Positions 53,760 to 63,998 of a stretch of DNA of 64,000 nt are shown piece after piece (positions within the stretch are counted from its first letter, which is position 1; the number at the start of each line of letters is the position of its first letter). Made by a program: the position numbers and the translations under genes. The notes under the pieces were generated by a model. It ran no database searches. It saw only the letters and a list, made by a program, of their open reading frames with translations, and had not been told where the DNA came from. This DNA comes from Rhodoferax sp. GW822-FHT02A01 (GTDB lineage Bacteria > Pseudomonadota > Gammaproteobacteria > Burkholderiales > Burkholderiaceae_C): NCBI RefSeq assembly GCF_038784515.1, contig NZ_CP152376.1, positions 1,612,001 to 1,676,000 of the forward strand, in the 5' to 3' direction.

Positions 53760-54707
53760 ATGAAATCCATGCCCAATCCACCGTCCCGCTCCCGGCGCAA
53801 GCCGGCCCGCTCCAGCATCCCGGCATTTGCCCTGTATGGCGAGGATGCAACCTCCGACAAGGAGGTGCTGCACATCGAAGAGGTACGGGCCCGCAGCAGC
53901 CTCTACCAGTGGGAGATTTCGCCGCATATCCACAAGGGTTTGTACCAGGTGCTGTGGGTGCAGAAGGGAGCTGTGGAGGTGCAGCTTGACGAAACCGTGC
54001 AGTCCGTCGAGGGGCCGCTGGCCATCGTGGTGCCGCCGGGTGTGGTGCACGGTTTCAAGTTCGCACGCGATACCGATGGCCTGGTGCTCAGCCTGAGCGC
54101 GCGCTTCATGGTGGAGGGCGAGTTCCAGCCGGTGGGCGAGGCCTTCTGCGCCGCATTCGAGACAGCTGCGCTGCTGTCCATGGCCGAGGACAAGGGTCTG
54201 GCCACGCGCATGGCCCATCTGCTGCAGAACTTGGTGACTGAATTCCATACGCCGGCTTCCTCCGATGCGCCGGTGGTGCAGTGGCTGGCGCGTTCGGTGA
54301 TCTGGCTGTTGACCCAGGTCAGGCCTGCGCGCGGTGATACACGGGGCAACCGGACCCTGCGCAACCGCCGCGTGTTCACCCGGTTCCTGCAACTGGTGGA
54401 ACAGCATCTGCTGGAGCAGTGGTCGCTGGCGCAATATGCCACCCGCCTGGGCCTGCCTACCCAGCGGCTCAACCGGCTGGCGCGCGAAGTCAGCAACCAG
54501 AGTGCGTTGGAGGTGGTGCACGAGCGGCTCACCCGCGAGGCCTGCCGCCGTCTGATCTACACCACGGCCCCGGTGGGTACCATTGCCGCGGAATTGGGCT
54601 TTGAAGATGCCGCCTATTTCTCGCGCTTCTTCAAGCGGCGTCTGGGTTGCACGCCCCTGACATTCCGCCAGCAGCGTGATCACTATCCCTTACCGGGCTT
54701 GGGGTAA
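53760..54707 (+). CDS. AraC-family regulator of the P450 operon
   Basis: A 315-residue activator. An N-terminal cupin sensor (EISPHIHKGLYQVLWVQKGAVEV... VVPPGVVHGFKF) precedes a C-terminal AraC DNA-binding domain (TIAAELGFEDAAYFSRFFKRRLGCTPLTFR). It resembles the PobR type that responds to aromatic acids. I start at the ATG at 53760; the frame opens earlier. It is divergent from the P450 gene, its probable target. Confidence 0.9.
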   Translation: MKSMPNPPSRSRRKPARSSIPAFALYGEDATSDKEVLHIEEVRARSSLYQWEISPHIHKGLYQVLWVQKGAVEVQLDETVQSVEGPLAIVVPPGVVHGFKFARDTDGLVLSLSARFMVEGEFQPVGEAFCAAFETAALLSMAEDKGLATRMAHLLQNLVTEFHTPASSDAPVVQWLARSVIWLLTQVRPARGDTRGNRTLRNRRVFTRFLQLVEQHLLEQWSLAQYATRLGLPTQRLNRLAREVSNQSALEVVHERLTREACRRLIYTTAPVGTIAAELGFEDAAYFSRFFKRRLGCTPLTFRQQRDHYPLPGLG

Positions 54708-54785
54708 GCGACAATTTGCCCGGGCTTCATGTGTGTGACACTGCGCCCCCAGGGTTCACTCTTTTAACGACAGGTATCACGATAC

Positions 54786-57758
54786 ATGGCCAACACCGGG
54801 CTCAGCCCTGCTGAGCGGGAATCACAAAGGCAGCGAGCGCTGGATGAACTCCAGATTCTGGACACTCAGCCCGAGGCGGGGTTTGATGAATTGACGCGGC
54901 TGGCTTCGCTGTATTTCGATGCCCCCATGGCCCTGGTCTCCCTGATCGACCGGGACCGCCAGTGGTTCAAGTCCCGCGTAGGGGTCGATGTGCCGCAGAC
55001 GCCACGTGATATCGCCTTCTGCAATAGCGCCATTGAGTCGCATGATGTGATGGTGGTCGACGATGCGCGCAATGACCCGCGCTTTGCCAACAGTCCCCTG
55101 GTGGTGGGCGAACCTGGCATCCGCTTCTATGCTGGAGCCCCTCTGATAAGCCACGATGGCCATGCGTTGGGCACCTTGTGCGTCATGGATCGTGTGCCGC
55201 GCAGCTTCAATGCCGAGCAGCGCGAAATCCTGGCCTCCTTGTCGCGCCAGGTGATTGCCCAGATGGAGTTGCGTTGCGAGCACGACCGCCTGCAACGCAA
55301 CAAGGTGGAGCTGCAAAAGACCAAGGCCCAGCTGGAGCTGGTGCTCAAGGGCACCAACGACGGCTGGTGGGACCGCGACCTGGCCACCGGGGTGATTTAC
55401 TTCTCCGAGCGCACGCTGGAGATGCTGGGCCACCGCCAACGCGATTTGCCCACCGATACCGACCTGAGCCCGGTGCTTTTTCCTGAAGAAGACCTGCAGC
55501 ACATCAACAACGTGATTCGGGAAGCGGTGCGTGGTGGCAATGAACGCTTCAGCGTGGAGCTGCACATGCACCACAAGGATGACCATCTGATTCCGGTCGT
55601 GTGTCGTGGCTACATCACCCGCGACGAGACCGGCTGGGCCACGCGCATTTCCGGAATGATGACCGACCTGAGCGAATTCAAGCGCTCGCAGAAGGCGCAT
55701 GAGGAATCCCAGGAGAGCTACCGGCAATTGTTTGAAAACAGCATGGACGGCGTGATCCTGGGCCGGGCCGAAGATGGCGCCATCTTTTCGATCAACCGGG
55801 CCGCCTGCGACATGCTGGGTCGCAGTGCAGAAGAGGTGATACGTGGTGGCGAGGAGATATTCGTCGACTTTGCCGCCCCGCGCGTACCCAACCTGTATTC
55901 GACGCGTGCGCGCGACGGCTCGGTGCGCGGGGAAATGAATTTCCTGCGTGCGGACGGCACGCCTTTTGAATGTGAAGTGTCCTCCGTGCTCTACAAGGGC
56001 GCCGACGGCAAGCTGCTGGCCAGCACGCTGTTTCGCGACATCACTGCACGCAAGCGTGCCGAGGCCGAGCTGCGCATTGCCGCCACGGCGTTTGAGTCGC
56101 ACGAGGGCATTTTTGTCTGCGATGCGGACTGGACCATCCTGCGGGTGAACCGGGCCTTCACCAAGATCACCGGTTACTCCAGTGAGGAAACCCTGGGCAA
56201 GAGCCCGCGGCATCTGCTGGGATCCAACCGGACGGATTCGGGCTTTTACATCGAGATGGCCAAGAGCCTGCATGAAACAGGTACCTGGCACGGCGAAGTC
56301 TGGGACCGCCACAAGAACGGCACGGTCTATCCGGTTTGGCTGATCGTCACTGCGCTGCGTGGCGACGAGGGTGAGGTCACGCATTACGTGGCCACCATGA
56401 CGGAGATCAGCGACCGCAAGAAGGCCGAGGAAGAGATCCGCCATCTGGCCTTCTATGACTCGCTGACGGGCCTGCCCAACCGGCGTCTGTTGTTGGATCG
56501 CCTGGGGCAGGCGCTCAACACCAGCGCCCGCCACAAGCGCAAGGGAGCGCTGCTGTTTCTGGATCTGGACAACTTCAAGGTCCTGAACGATACGCGCGGC
56601 CACGACATGGGTGACCGCCTGCTGCAGCAGGTCGCGCAGCGGCTGGTGGCCTGTGTGCGCGAAGGCGATACCGTGGCCCGTCTGGGTGGTGACGAATTTG
56701 TGGTGATGCTGCTGGAGTTGAACGAGGAGACCTTTGCCGCGGCCACCCAGGCCGAACATGTGGGTGAGAAGATCCTGGAGTCGCTCAATCAACCCTATGT
56801 GCTGGGGGACAGCACCTATCTCAGCACACCCAGCATTGGCGTCACGCTGTTTGGCGACCAGAAGGAATCTACCGACGAGCTGCTCAAGCGCGCGGATCTG
56901 GCCATGTATGAAGCCAAGGCGGCCGGGCGCAACACCCTGTGCTTCTTCGATGCGGGCATGCAGTTCGCCATCAGCAACCGGGTGGCGCTGGAGTCGGACC
57001 TGCGCGAAGCGCTGGTGCGCCAGGAGTTCCTGCTGCACTACCAGGCGCAGGTCGATGTGGCCGGCCATGTGGAAGGCGCCGAAGTGCTCATCCGTTGGCG
57101 GCATCCGCAGCGCGGCATGGTTTCGCCCGCAGACTTCATTCCGGTAGCGGAAGAGACCGGGGCCATCCTGCCCATCGGGACTTGGGTGCTGGAGTCGGCC
57201 TGCAGGCAAATCGCGCTCTGGGGCACAAATCCGTCGGCGGAGAATTTGACGATATCGGTCAACATCAGTGGCCGCCAGCTGATGCGGCCGGACTTCGTGA
57301 TTACCGTCAAGCAGATCCTGAAGGACACCGGCGCCAACCCCTCACGTTTGAAGCTGGAGCTGACTGAGAGTGTGCTGGTGTCGGATGTGCAAAACACCAT
57401 CGCCAAGATGAAGGACTTGCAGTCCGTCGGTGTGGGCTTCTCGATGGACGACTTTGGTACAGGCTATTCGTCGTTGGCCTTCCTGAAGTTGCTGCCGCTC
57501 AACCAGCTCAAGATCGACCAGGGCTTTGTGCGCGACATCCTGATCGACTCCAACGATGCGGCCATCGCCAAGATGGTGATCGCCCTGGCCGACAGCTTGG
57601 GCCTGTCGGTCATTGCAGAAGGTGTGGAAACGCTGGCGCAGAAGGAGTTTCTGGCCGCACAAGGCTGTCATTCCTACCAGGGCTATCTGTTTGGCACACC
57701 CATGAGCGTGACGGAATTCGAGGCGACGTTTTTGGTGGATCCGGCCTCGCACATCTAG
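54786..57758 (+). CDS. GAF-PAS-GGDEF-EAL cyclic-di-GMP signalling protein
   Basis: A 990-residue cytoplasmic sensor protein. A GAF domain (about 20-165) is followed by three PAS-like segments (about 185-550), a GGDEF domain with intact LGGDEF and an REGD inhibitory site, and an EAL domain (EVLIRWRHP variant, DDFGTGYSSLAFLK, VIAEGVET). Both halves look active, so it could make or break cyclic di-GMP as its sensors direct. It has no membrane segment. It stands alone and is convergent with the glutaminase fusion gene. Confidence 0.93.
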   Translation: MANTGLSPAERESQRQRALDELQILDTQPEAGFDELTRLASLYFDAPMALVSLIDRDRQWFKSRVGVDVPQTPRDIAFCNSAIESHDVMVVDDARNDPRFANSPLVVGEPGIRFYAGAPLISHDGHALGTLCVMDRVPRSFNAEQREILASLSRQVIAQMELRCEHDRLQRNKVELQKTKAQLELVLKGTNDGWWDRDLATGVIYFSERTLEMLGHRQRDLPTDTDLSPVLFPEEDLQHINNVIREAVRGGNERFSVELHMHHKDDHLIPVVCRGYITRDETGWATRISGMMTDLSEFKRSQKAHEESQESYRQLFENSMDGVILGRAEDGAIFSINRAACDMLGRSAEEVIRGGEEIFVDFAAPRVPNLYSTRARDGSVRGEMNFLRADGTPFECEVSSVLYKGADGKLLASTLFRDITARKRAEAELRIAATAFESHEGIFVCDADWTILRVNRAFTKITGYSSEETLGKSPRHLLGSNRTDSGFYIEMAKSLHETGTWHGEVWDRHKNGTVYPVWLIVTALRGDEGEVTHYVATMTEISDRKKAEEEIRHLAFYDSLTGLPNRRLLLDRLGQALNTSARHKRKGALLFLDLDNFKVLNDTRGHDMGDRLLQQVAQRLVACVREGDTVARLGGDEFVVMLLELNEETFAAATQAEHVGEKILESLNQPYVLGDSTYLSTPSIGVTLFGDQKESTDELLKRADLAMYEAKAAGRNTLCFFDAGMQFAISNRVALESDLREALVRQEFLLHYQAQVDVAGHVEGAEVLIRWRHPQRGMVSPADFIPVAEETGAILPIGTWVLESACRQIALWGTNPSAENLTISVNISGRQLMRPDFVITVKQILKDTGANPSRLKLELTESVLVSDVQNTIAKMKDLQSVGVGFSMDDFGTGYSSLAFLKLLPLNQLKIDQGFVRDILIDSNDAAIAKMVIALADSLGLSVIAEGVETLAQKEFLAAQGCHSYQGYLFGTPMSVTEFEATFLVDPASHI

Positions 57759-57761
57759 GGC

Positions 57762-59585
57762 CTAGCCCAGCGCCGCGATCCACTGCATGTTGGCGCGCAG
57801 TTTGCCGGCCATGTCGCGCCCCAGGTTTTCCAGCAGCGTGATCTTGAGCTGCGGTTCACGCCCGGAGATGCGCTCCATGTCGCTGGCGTGAAAGATCCAG
57901 CAGGTCACCTCGGTATCCGCAAACACCGAGGCGCTGCGCGTGGTCTGGCCCAGCAGCACCATTTCGCCAAACACCATGCCCGCGCTCAGGGTGGCGATGC
58001 GTTGGTACGAGCCGTTGCTCAGCGGCACCAGGATGCTGGTCTCGCCGGATGCAATGAAGTAGATCTGGTCGTCGCTGGGCTCACCGCTCACCAGGATCTG
58101 CGAGTCCTTGGCAAACACCCGCGTGCGGCAGGCGTCTTCCACCTCTTGCAGCAGGGGTGCGGGCAATCCCTTGAACAGCGCCGCATCGCCCAGCCTTCCA
58201 GCCTGTGTCGGGGTCTTGGCCATTTCGCTGAGGATGCGGTTCTCGCACCATTCGGCCGCCAGATCGTTGTCCTCGAAGCTCAGGTAGCCCCGGTCGCCAC
58301 GCTCCACCGCACGGCGCATCGGCGTGGCGATGGCGGGGCGGTTGTGGATGCGCGAATACACCATGGCAATGCCGTCCTGCGCAAAGCCCAATCGGGCCTG
58401 GTCCAGCAGGCGCGCCGCAGGCAGGGACAGGCCTTCCACGCGGTGCATGTCCAGGATGAAACTGTTGGCCTGAGATGCCAGGCTTTGCATCTTGCGGATG
58501 ACGTACTCGGCCCCGTCCACCGCCAGAAAGCCGTGCAGGCACAGGTACTTGATGAGGTGCGAGCGCTGCGACAGCAAGGCGCGCAGAGCCACCGGGGGCT
58601 GGCGGCGCGACGGCGCTTCGGCGCCTGTGAAGATGCGGCCCAGGGCCATGCTGGGGTCGTTGCCGGGGCTGAAGATGTTCAGGCCAAAGTCCTTGGAGAG
58701 GCGCTTGCAGACCTCGATGCCGCGCACGCTGTTGCCCTTGGCGTCCAATCGCGGTGAAAACACACCGATGCCAAAGCGTCCGGGCAGCACGGCCACAATG
58801 CCGCCACCCACACCGCTCTTGGCTGGCATGCCTACTTCCGACAACCAGCTACCGGCGTAGTCGTACATGCGGCAGGTGGCCATGACGCTGAGCACCCGCT
58901 CGACCTGCTCCGGTGGCAAGGCGCGCTCCTTGGTCAGCGGATGCACGCCGCCGTTGGCCAAGGTGGCGGCCATATAGGCAATGTCGCGGCAGGTCACCAG
59001 CAGGGAGCACTGGCGGAAATAGTTGTCCAGCGCAGCCATGGGGTCACCGTCGATGACATCGAAATTCTTCAGCATCCAGGCAATGGCGCGGTTGCGGTGA
59101 CCGGTCTCGCTCTCGGAACGGTAGACCGACTCTTCAAGTGCCAGGTCATGCCCGACAAAGGCTTGCAGTGACTGCACGATGCGCTGCCACTGTGCGGCTG
59201 GGTCCGTGCCGCCGACCAGGCTGGTGGTGGCAATGGCACCCGCATTGATCATCGGGTTGAAGGGCGTGTTGTTGATAGGGCTCAGGCTGATGGAGTTGAA
59301 GGCGTCGCCGCTGGGCTCCACCCCCACTTTTTGCGCTACCGCATCCTTGCCACGATCAGCCAGGGCCGTGGCATAGACAAACGCCTTGGAAATGGACTGG
59401 ATGGTGAAGGGCTCGTCCGCATTGCCCACGGTATAGGCCACGCCATCCATGGTGACGATGCAAATGCCAAACCAGTCGGGATCGGCCTTGGTCAATTCAG
59501 GGATGTAGCTGGCCAGCTCGCCGGCATGGTTGGCGGCTATCTGGTCATGCAGTTTCTCCAGATAGGTTTGAATAGGCGATTGCAT
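57762..59585 (-). CDS. glsA: Glutaminase fused to STAS and cyclic-nucleotide-binding domains
   Basis: A 607-residue fusion from the ATG at 59585. Residues 1-305 are a GlsA-type glutaminase (glutamine to glutamate and ammonia) with the serine-lysine pair Ser64/Lys67 (QSISKAF), as in E. coli GlsA. A STAS-like domain follows (about 345-445). The C-terminus (about 470-590) is a cyclic-nucleotide-binding fold with FGEMVLLGQTTRSASVFA as phosphate-binding cassette. The added domains suggest control by a nucleotide, anion or partner protein. It lies 109 bases after the IclR gene on the same strand. Confidence 0.92.
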   Translation of the reverse strand: MQSPIQTYLEKLHDQIAANHAGELASYIPELTKADPDWFGICIVTMDGVAYTVGNADEPFTIQSISKAFVYATALADRGKDAVAQKVGVEPSGDAFNSISLSPINNTPFNPMINAGAIATTSLVGGTDPAAQWQRIVQSLQAFVGHDLALEESVYRSESETGHRNRAIAWMLKNFDVIDGDPMAALDNYFRQCSLLVTCRDIAYMAATLANGGVHPLTKERALPPEQVERVLSVMATCRMYDYAGSWLSEVGMPAKSGVGGGIVAVLPGRFGIGVFSPRLDAKGNSVRGIEVCKRLSKDFGLNIFSPGNDPSMALGRIFTGAEAPSRRQPPVALRALLSQRSHLIKYLCLHGFLAVDGAEYVIRKMQSLASQANSFILDMHRVEGLSLPAARLLDQARLGFAQDGIAMVYSRIHNRPAIATPMRRAVERGDRGYLSFEDNDLAAEWCENRILSEMAKTPTQAGRLGDAALFKGLPAPLLQEVEDACRTRVFAKDSQILVSGEPSDDQIYFIASGETSILVPLSNGSYQRIATLSAGMVFGEMVLLGQTTRSASVFADTEVTCWIFHASDMERISGREPQLKITLLENLGRDMAGKLRANMQWIAALG

Positions 59586-59694
59586 CGTGACGGCGCTCCC
59601 AGGGATTTTTTGTATTTCCCCAGGTGAGCAAATGCCGTGCCCGAATAGTCCCCGGAGTACGCACCAAGCCAGTGCGGCGGAGGGACGGGGCGTA

Positions 59695-60543
59695 TCAGCC
59701 GGCTTCGCGTGCCACGGCGTGGTTGAGCGACAGGGTCTTGCTTGCTGCGCGCAGCAACTCGCGCACGTCGGCCAGCTCGGGGCCCACATGGCGATCGATG
59801 CGGCGGATATACGGGCAGGTCAGCGTTGCCAGGGCCGTGTTGTCTGGGCCGAGGATGGGGAAGGAGATGTCCACCACGCCAAAGGACTGGGCGCTGTCGC
59901 GTTCCACATAGCCTTGCGTGCGGATCTGGGCCAGGGAGCTGGACAGCTGTGTGGGGGAAATGGGCACCTCACCGTCCAGCGGCGTGTGCTCGGCCAGCAT
60001 GCGCTGGTAGGAGAGCGCATCGGCATAAGCCAGCAGCAGATGGCCGGAGGCGGTATCCACCAGACCCACGCGCGCGCCGCGCTGCACCGAGAAGCTCCAG
60101 CCGCGCGGGCTGTTGATCTGCGCAGCGATCAGCACGTTGCCGCGGTCATAGACGCCCATGTGGCAGGACTGCTCGGCCTTGCGCGCGAAGTCATCCATCA
60201 CCGGCAGCGCCTGGTTGATCAGACGGCTCAAAGGCGGATGCATGTTGGCCAGGGCAAATAGCTTGAGGCTGAGTGCGTAGCGGTCGCCGGTGGCATTGCG
60301 CATCACGTACTGCCGCGCCACCAGACGCTCCAGCATGCGGTAGATCTCGCTGGCGCTGCGGTCCATTTCCTTCACGATTTCGGCGCGGGTCAGCCCTTGC
60401 GGCTGGGTGGCCAGCAGTTCCAAAATGTCCAAACCCTTGTCCAGCGCCGGTGCACGGTAGCGGTCTTCCGGCGCCAGAGCGGACTCGTCCGGCTCTTCGG
60501 ATTTGGGGCGGCGGCCGCGGGGCTTGGGGGCAGTTGGAATCAT
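59695..60543 (-). CDS. IclR-family regulator
   Basis: A 282-residue regulator with winged helix (LDILELLATQPQGLTRAEIVKEMDRSASEIYRMLERL) and IclR effector domain. The N-terminal 25 residues are basic and Pro-rich. It is divergent from the SDR/ABC sugar operon, with AT-rich palindromes between the two, and probably controls that operon. Confidence 0.9.
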   Translation of the reverse strand: MIPTAPKPRGRRPKSEEPDESALAPEDRYRAPALDKGLDILELLATQPQGLTRAEIVKEMDRSASEIYRMLERLVARQYVMRNATGDRYALSLKLFALANMHPPLSRLINQALPVMDDFARKAEQSCHMGVYDRGNVLIAAQINSPRGWSFSVQRGARVGLVDTASGHLLLAYADALSYQRMLAEHTPLDGEVPISPTQLSSSLAQIRTQGYVERDSAQSFGVVDISFPILGPDNTALATLTCPYIRRIDRHVGPELADVRELLRAASKTLSLNHAVAREAG

Positions 60544-60638
60544 GGATGTGAAGGCTCGCAGTGTGGGTTTTTATAGCAGAGCAGGCCGGCACTAGGGTAA
60601 GTACTAGGTTGGGGCGTGGCAAAGCTGCCTATCATTCA

Positions 60639-60664
60639 AATTCATAAATGAATTAATTATTCAT
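60639..60664. promoter_or_regulatory. Overlapping palindromes, candidate IclR operator
   Basis: AATTCAT-AA-ATGAATT (60639-60654, 7-base arms) overlaps ATGAAT-TAATT-ATTCAT (60648-60664). Together they give three alternately oriented ATTCAT half-sites in the AT-rich gap just upstream of the SDR gene. Confidence 0.5.
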
Positions 60665-60695
60665 ATTTAAATTTACGAAATTCGGAGCCGCTAGT

Positions 60696-61457
60696 ATGGA
60701 TCAAGGTCGTTTGCAAGGGAAGACGGTGCTCATCACCGCAGCCGCCCAGGGTATTGGCCGGGCCAGCGCCCTGGCCTGCGCCGCTCAAGGCGCGCGGGTG
60801 ATTGCGACCGACATCAACCAGGCATTTCTGGAGACGCTCGCAGCCGAGCACCCCAGCATCCAGGTGGAGCTGCTGGACGTGCGCAGCGACGCGGCCGTGA
60901 CCGCCCTGGCCGCACGCGTGGGTGCACTGGACGTGCTGTTCAACTGTGCCGGCATGGTGGCCAATGGCAGCCTGCTGGACTGCACCGAGGCCGATTGGGA
61001 CCTGAGCTTTGACCTGAACGTCAAGAGCATGTTCCGCATGACGCGCGCCTTTCTGCCCGGCATGCTGGCCCGCGCCGAGACGCAGCACAGCAGCCCCTCC
61101 ATCATCAACATGGCCTCCATGGCGTCCAGCATCAAGGGCTTTGCCAACCGCTGCGCCTACGGCGCCACCAAGGCGGCGGTGATCGGGTTGACCAAATCAC
61201 TGGCGGCTGACTACGTCAAGGTCGGCTTGCGCGCCAACGCGCTGTGCCCCGGCACGGTGGATACCCCCTCGCTGCGCGGGCGCATCGCCGGCGCGGCCGA
61301 CCCGGTGCAGGCCGAAAAGGATTTCATTGCACGCCAGCCCATGGGCCGTCTGGCCACGGTCGACGACATCACCCCCATGGTGGTATACCTCGCCAGTGAC
61401 GAGTCGCGTTTCGTCACCGGGCAGACCCTGCTGGTAGACGGCGGCGTCACCATCTGA
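60696..61457 (+). CDS. SDR-family sugar-acid/alcohol dehydrogenase
   Basis: A 253-residue classical short-chain dehydrogenase: AAAQGIG at the NAD site (a TAAA variant of TGxxx), NCAG, a catalytic Ser (MASMASS) and YGATK as the YxxxK pair. It resembles 2-keto-3-deoxy-L-fuconate dehydrogenases and related sugar-acid enzymes. It leads an operon with a sugar ABC transporter, which supports a role in sugar breakdown. The exact substrate is unproven. Confidence 0.87.
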   Translation: MDQGRLQGKTVLITAAAQGIGRASALACAAQGARVIATDINQAFLETLAAEHPSIQVELLDVRSDAAVTALAARVGALDVLFNCAGMVANGSLLDCTEADWDLSFDLNVKSMFRMTRAFLPGMLARAETQHSSPSIINMASMASSIKGFANRCAYGATKAAVIGLTKSLAADYVKVGLRANALCPGTVDTPSLRGRIAGAADPVQAEKDFIARQPMGRLATVDDITPMVVYLASDESRFVTGQTLLVDGGVTI

Positions 61458-61482
61458 GCACCCCGTACACAAAGGCCCGCAC

Positions 61483-62976
61483 GTGACACCTCTGGTCAGC
61501 GTAGAGAACCTCAGCAAGTCCTTTCCGGGCGTGAAGGCGCTGGACGGCGTGCGCTTTGACCTCATGCCCGGTGAGGTGCATGCACTGATGGGTGAAAACG
61601 GCGCGGGCAAGTCCACGCTGATGAAAATTCTGGCCGGCGTCTACCGCAAGGACAGCGGGGAGATGCTGCTGGACGGCAAACCGGTGGAGATTGAAAGCCC
61701 GGCGCATGCGCAGTCGCTGGCCATCGGCATCATCCACCAGGAGCTGCACCTGATGGGTCACCTGACGGCAGCACAGAACATCTTCCTGGGGCGCGAGCCA
61801 CGCAAGGCTGCCGGCCTGCTGCTCGATGAAGACCAGCTCAACCGCGATACACAGGCGCTGTTTGACCGACTGCATCTGGCGTTGGCCCCCACCACCGCCA
61901 TCAGCGAGCTAACGGTGGCGCGCCAGCAGATGGTGGAGATTGCCAAGGCGCTGTCGTTCCGTTCGCGCGTGCTCATCATGGATGAGCCGACTGCAGCGCT
62001 GAACAACGCTGAGATTGACGAACTGTTCCGCATCATCCGCCAGCTCAAGAGCGAGGGCGTAGGCATTGTCTACATCTCCCACAAGATGGATGAGATCCAG
62101 CGCATCGCCGATCGCATCACGGTCATGCGCGACGGCACCTACATCAATACCGTGCCTGCGACCACCCCGATGGCTGAGGTCATTGCCATGATGGTCGGGC
62201 GCCGCCTGGAGCACACGCAAAAGACCATTCCCGACACTTCGGGCAACGAGGTGCTGCTGGATGTGCGCGGCCTCAACCGCGGACGCATCATTCGTGACGT
62301 CAGCTTCCAGGTGCGCCGCGGCGAAATTTTGGGCTTTGCCGGACTCATGGGCGCAGGGCGTACCGAAGTGGCACGTGCCGTGTTCGGCGCCGACCCGCTG
62401 GAGTCCGGAGAGGTTCGGGTGAACGGCAAGCCCATTCGCCTGACCTCGCCGCAAGACGCGGTGCGGGCCGGCATCGGCTATCTGTCGGAAGACCGCAAGC
62501 ACTTCGGCCTGGCCACCGGCATGGACGTGGAGGCCAACATCACGCTGCCCAGCCTGTCGCGCTGGCTCAAGCTGGGCATGTTCATGAACCGCCCGGCGAT
62601 GCGGGAGGTTGCAGCGCAGATGGTGGAGAAGCTGCGCATCAAGACACCCTCGCTGACACAGACCGCACGGCTGCTGTCCGGCGGCAACCAGCAGAAGGTG
62701 GTGATTGCCAAATGGCTGGTGCGCGACTGCGAAGTGCTGATCTTTGATGAACCCACGCGCGGCATCGATGTGGGCGCCAAGAGCGAGATCTACAAGCTGC
62801 TCAACGAGCTGGCGGCACAGGGGCGCGCCATCATCGTCATCTCCAGCGAACTGCCGGAAGTGCTGCAGCTCAGCCACCGCGTGCTGGTGATGTGCGAGGG
62901 CCGCGTCACCGGCGAGGTGCGCGGTGATGTCGCCACCCAGGAAAGTCTCATGGCCCTGGCCACCCGGCGCGAATGA
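61483..62976 (+). CDS. Sugar ABC transporter ATPase, RbsA/XylG type
   Basis: A 497-residue ATPase with two fused ABC domains, the form used by ribose-, xylose- and galactose-type importers. The first has Walker [10 protein letters not shown] and Walker [12 protein letters not shown]; the second has the typical degenerate GLMGAGRTE and signature LSGGNQQK. It starts with GTG at 61483, 25 bases after the SDR gene. The binding protein that should complete the importer is outside the window or elsewhere. Confidence 0.94.
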   Translation: MTPLVSVENLSKSFPGVKALDGVRFDLMPGEVHALMGENGAGKSTLMKILAGVYRKDSGEMLLDGKPVEIESPAHAQSLAIGIIHQELHLMGHLTAAQNIFLGREPRKAAGLLLDEDQLNRDTQALFDRLHLALAPTTAISELTVARQQMVEIAKALSFRSRVLIMDEPTAALNNAEIDELFRIIRQLKSEGVGIVYISHKMDEIQRIADRITVMRDGTYINTVPATTPMAEVIAMMVGRRLEHTQKTIPDTSGNEVLLDVRGLNRGRIIRDVSFQVRRGEILGFAGLMGAGRTEVARAVFGADPLESGEVRVNGKPIRLTSPQDAVRAGIGYLSEDRKHFGLATGMDVEANITLPSLSRWLKLGMFMNRPAMREVAAQMVEKLRIKTPSLTQTARLLSGGNQQKVVIAKWLVRDCEVLIFDEPTRGIDVGAKSEIYKLLNELAAQGRAIIVISSELPEVLQLSHRVLVMCEGRVTGEVRGDVATQESLMALATRRE

Positions 62977-62996
62977 AACCTACAACAAGGCTAGCA

Positions 62997-63998
62997 ATGA
63001 CCCAATCAACTTCCTCTTCCTCCTGGTTGGCGCGTCTGTCCGGCGGACAGGCCAAACAGAAACTGCTGGCCTTTGCCAGCCTGATCGCGCTGATCCTGGT
63101 TTTCACCGTGCTCAAGCCCGATGCCTTCATGACCGAGGACAACATCATCGGCATCCTGCAGTCCACCACGGTGATTGGCGTGCTGGCCATTGCCAGCACG
63201 TTCATCATCATTACCTCGGGCATCGACCTTTCGGTCGGCGTGCTCATGACCTTCTGCGCCGTCATGGCGGGCGTGTTCATGGTGAACTGGGGCATGCCGC
63301 TGATGCTGGGTGCGCCGTGTGCCATCGCCGTGGGTGCCTTGTGCGGCACCACTTCCGGACTGGCCATCACCAAGCTGCGGGTGCCGCCCTTCATCGCCAC
63401 GCTGGGCATGATGATGCTGCTCAAGGGCGCCTCCCTCATCATCACGGCCACCCGCCCCATCTACTTCAGCGACGTGAATGGTTTTGACCAGATTGCGCTG
63501 GGCTCGCTCATCGGTGACCTGATCCCCTCGCTGCAGATTCCCAATGGCGTGCTGATTTTGTTTGTGATGGCGGGCTTGTGTGCGGTGGTGCTCAACAAGA
63601 CGGCGCTGGGCCGCTACACCTTTGCGCTGGGCAGCAACGAAGAGGCGGTGCGCCTGTCGGGCGTGAATGTGGACCGCTGGAAGATCATCGTCTACGCCTT
63701 CAGCGGCGGCATCTGCGGTGTGGCCGGTCTGCTGATCGCCTCACGTCTGAACTCGGCGCAACCGGCACTGGGCCAGGGCTATGAGCTCGACGCCATCGCG
63801 GCGGTGGTCATAGGCGGCACTTCGCTCAGCGGTGGTGTGGGCACGATTCTGGGAACCATCATCGGCGCCTTCATCATGAGCGTGCTGATCAACGGCCTGC
63901 GCATCATGTCGGTGGCGCAGGAATGGCAGATGGTGCTGACCGGCCTGATCATCATCCTGGCCGTCTACACCGACAACCTGCGCCGCAACAAGAAATAA
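62997..63998 (+). CDS. Sugar ABC transporter permease, RbsC type
   Basis: A 333-residue permease of the ribose/galactose class with eight to ten helices and the family's GIDLSVG and GGTSLSGGVGTILGT segments. I start at the ATG at 62997 (AAGG upstream); an ATG at 62973 overlaps the ATPase stop and is also possible. It ends at the window's last bases, so following genes, such as a binding protein, may lie beyond. Confidence 0.93.
   Translation: MTQSTSSSSWLARLSGGQAKQKLLAFASLIALILVFTVLKPDAFMTEDNIIGILQSTTVIGVLAIASTFIIITSGIDLSVGVLMTFCAVMAGVFMVNWGMPLMLGAPCAIAVGALCGTTSGLAITKLRVPPFIATLGMMMLLKGASLIITATRPIYFSDVNGFDQIALGSLIGDLIPSLQIPNGVLILFVMAGLCAVVLNKTALGRYTFALGSNEEAVRLSGVNVDRWKIIVYAFSGGICGVAGLLIASRLNSAQPALGQGYELDAIAAVVIGGTSLSGGVGTILGTIIGAFIMSVLINGLRIMSVAQEWQMVLTGLIIILAVYTDNLRRNKK

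Noticed and set aside
54822..57209. A 795-codon open frame on the minus strand, opposite the GGDEF/EAL gene
   Set aside because: It is the high-GC antisense shadow of a gene with clear GAF, PAS, GGDEF and EAL motifs. It has no ribosome site and no recognisable domain.
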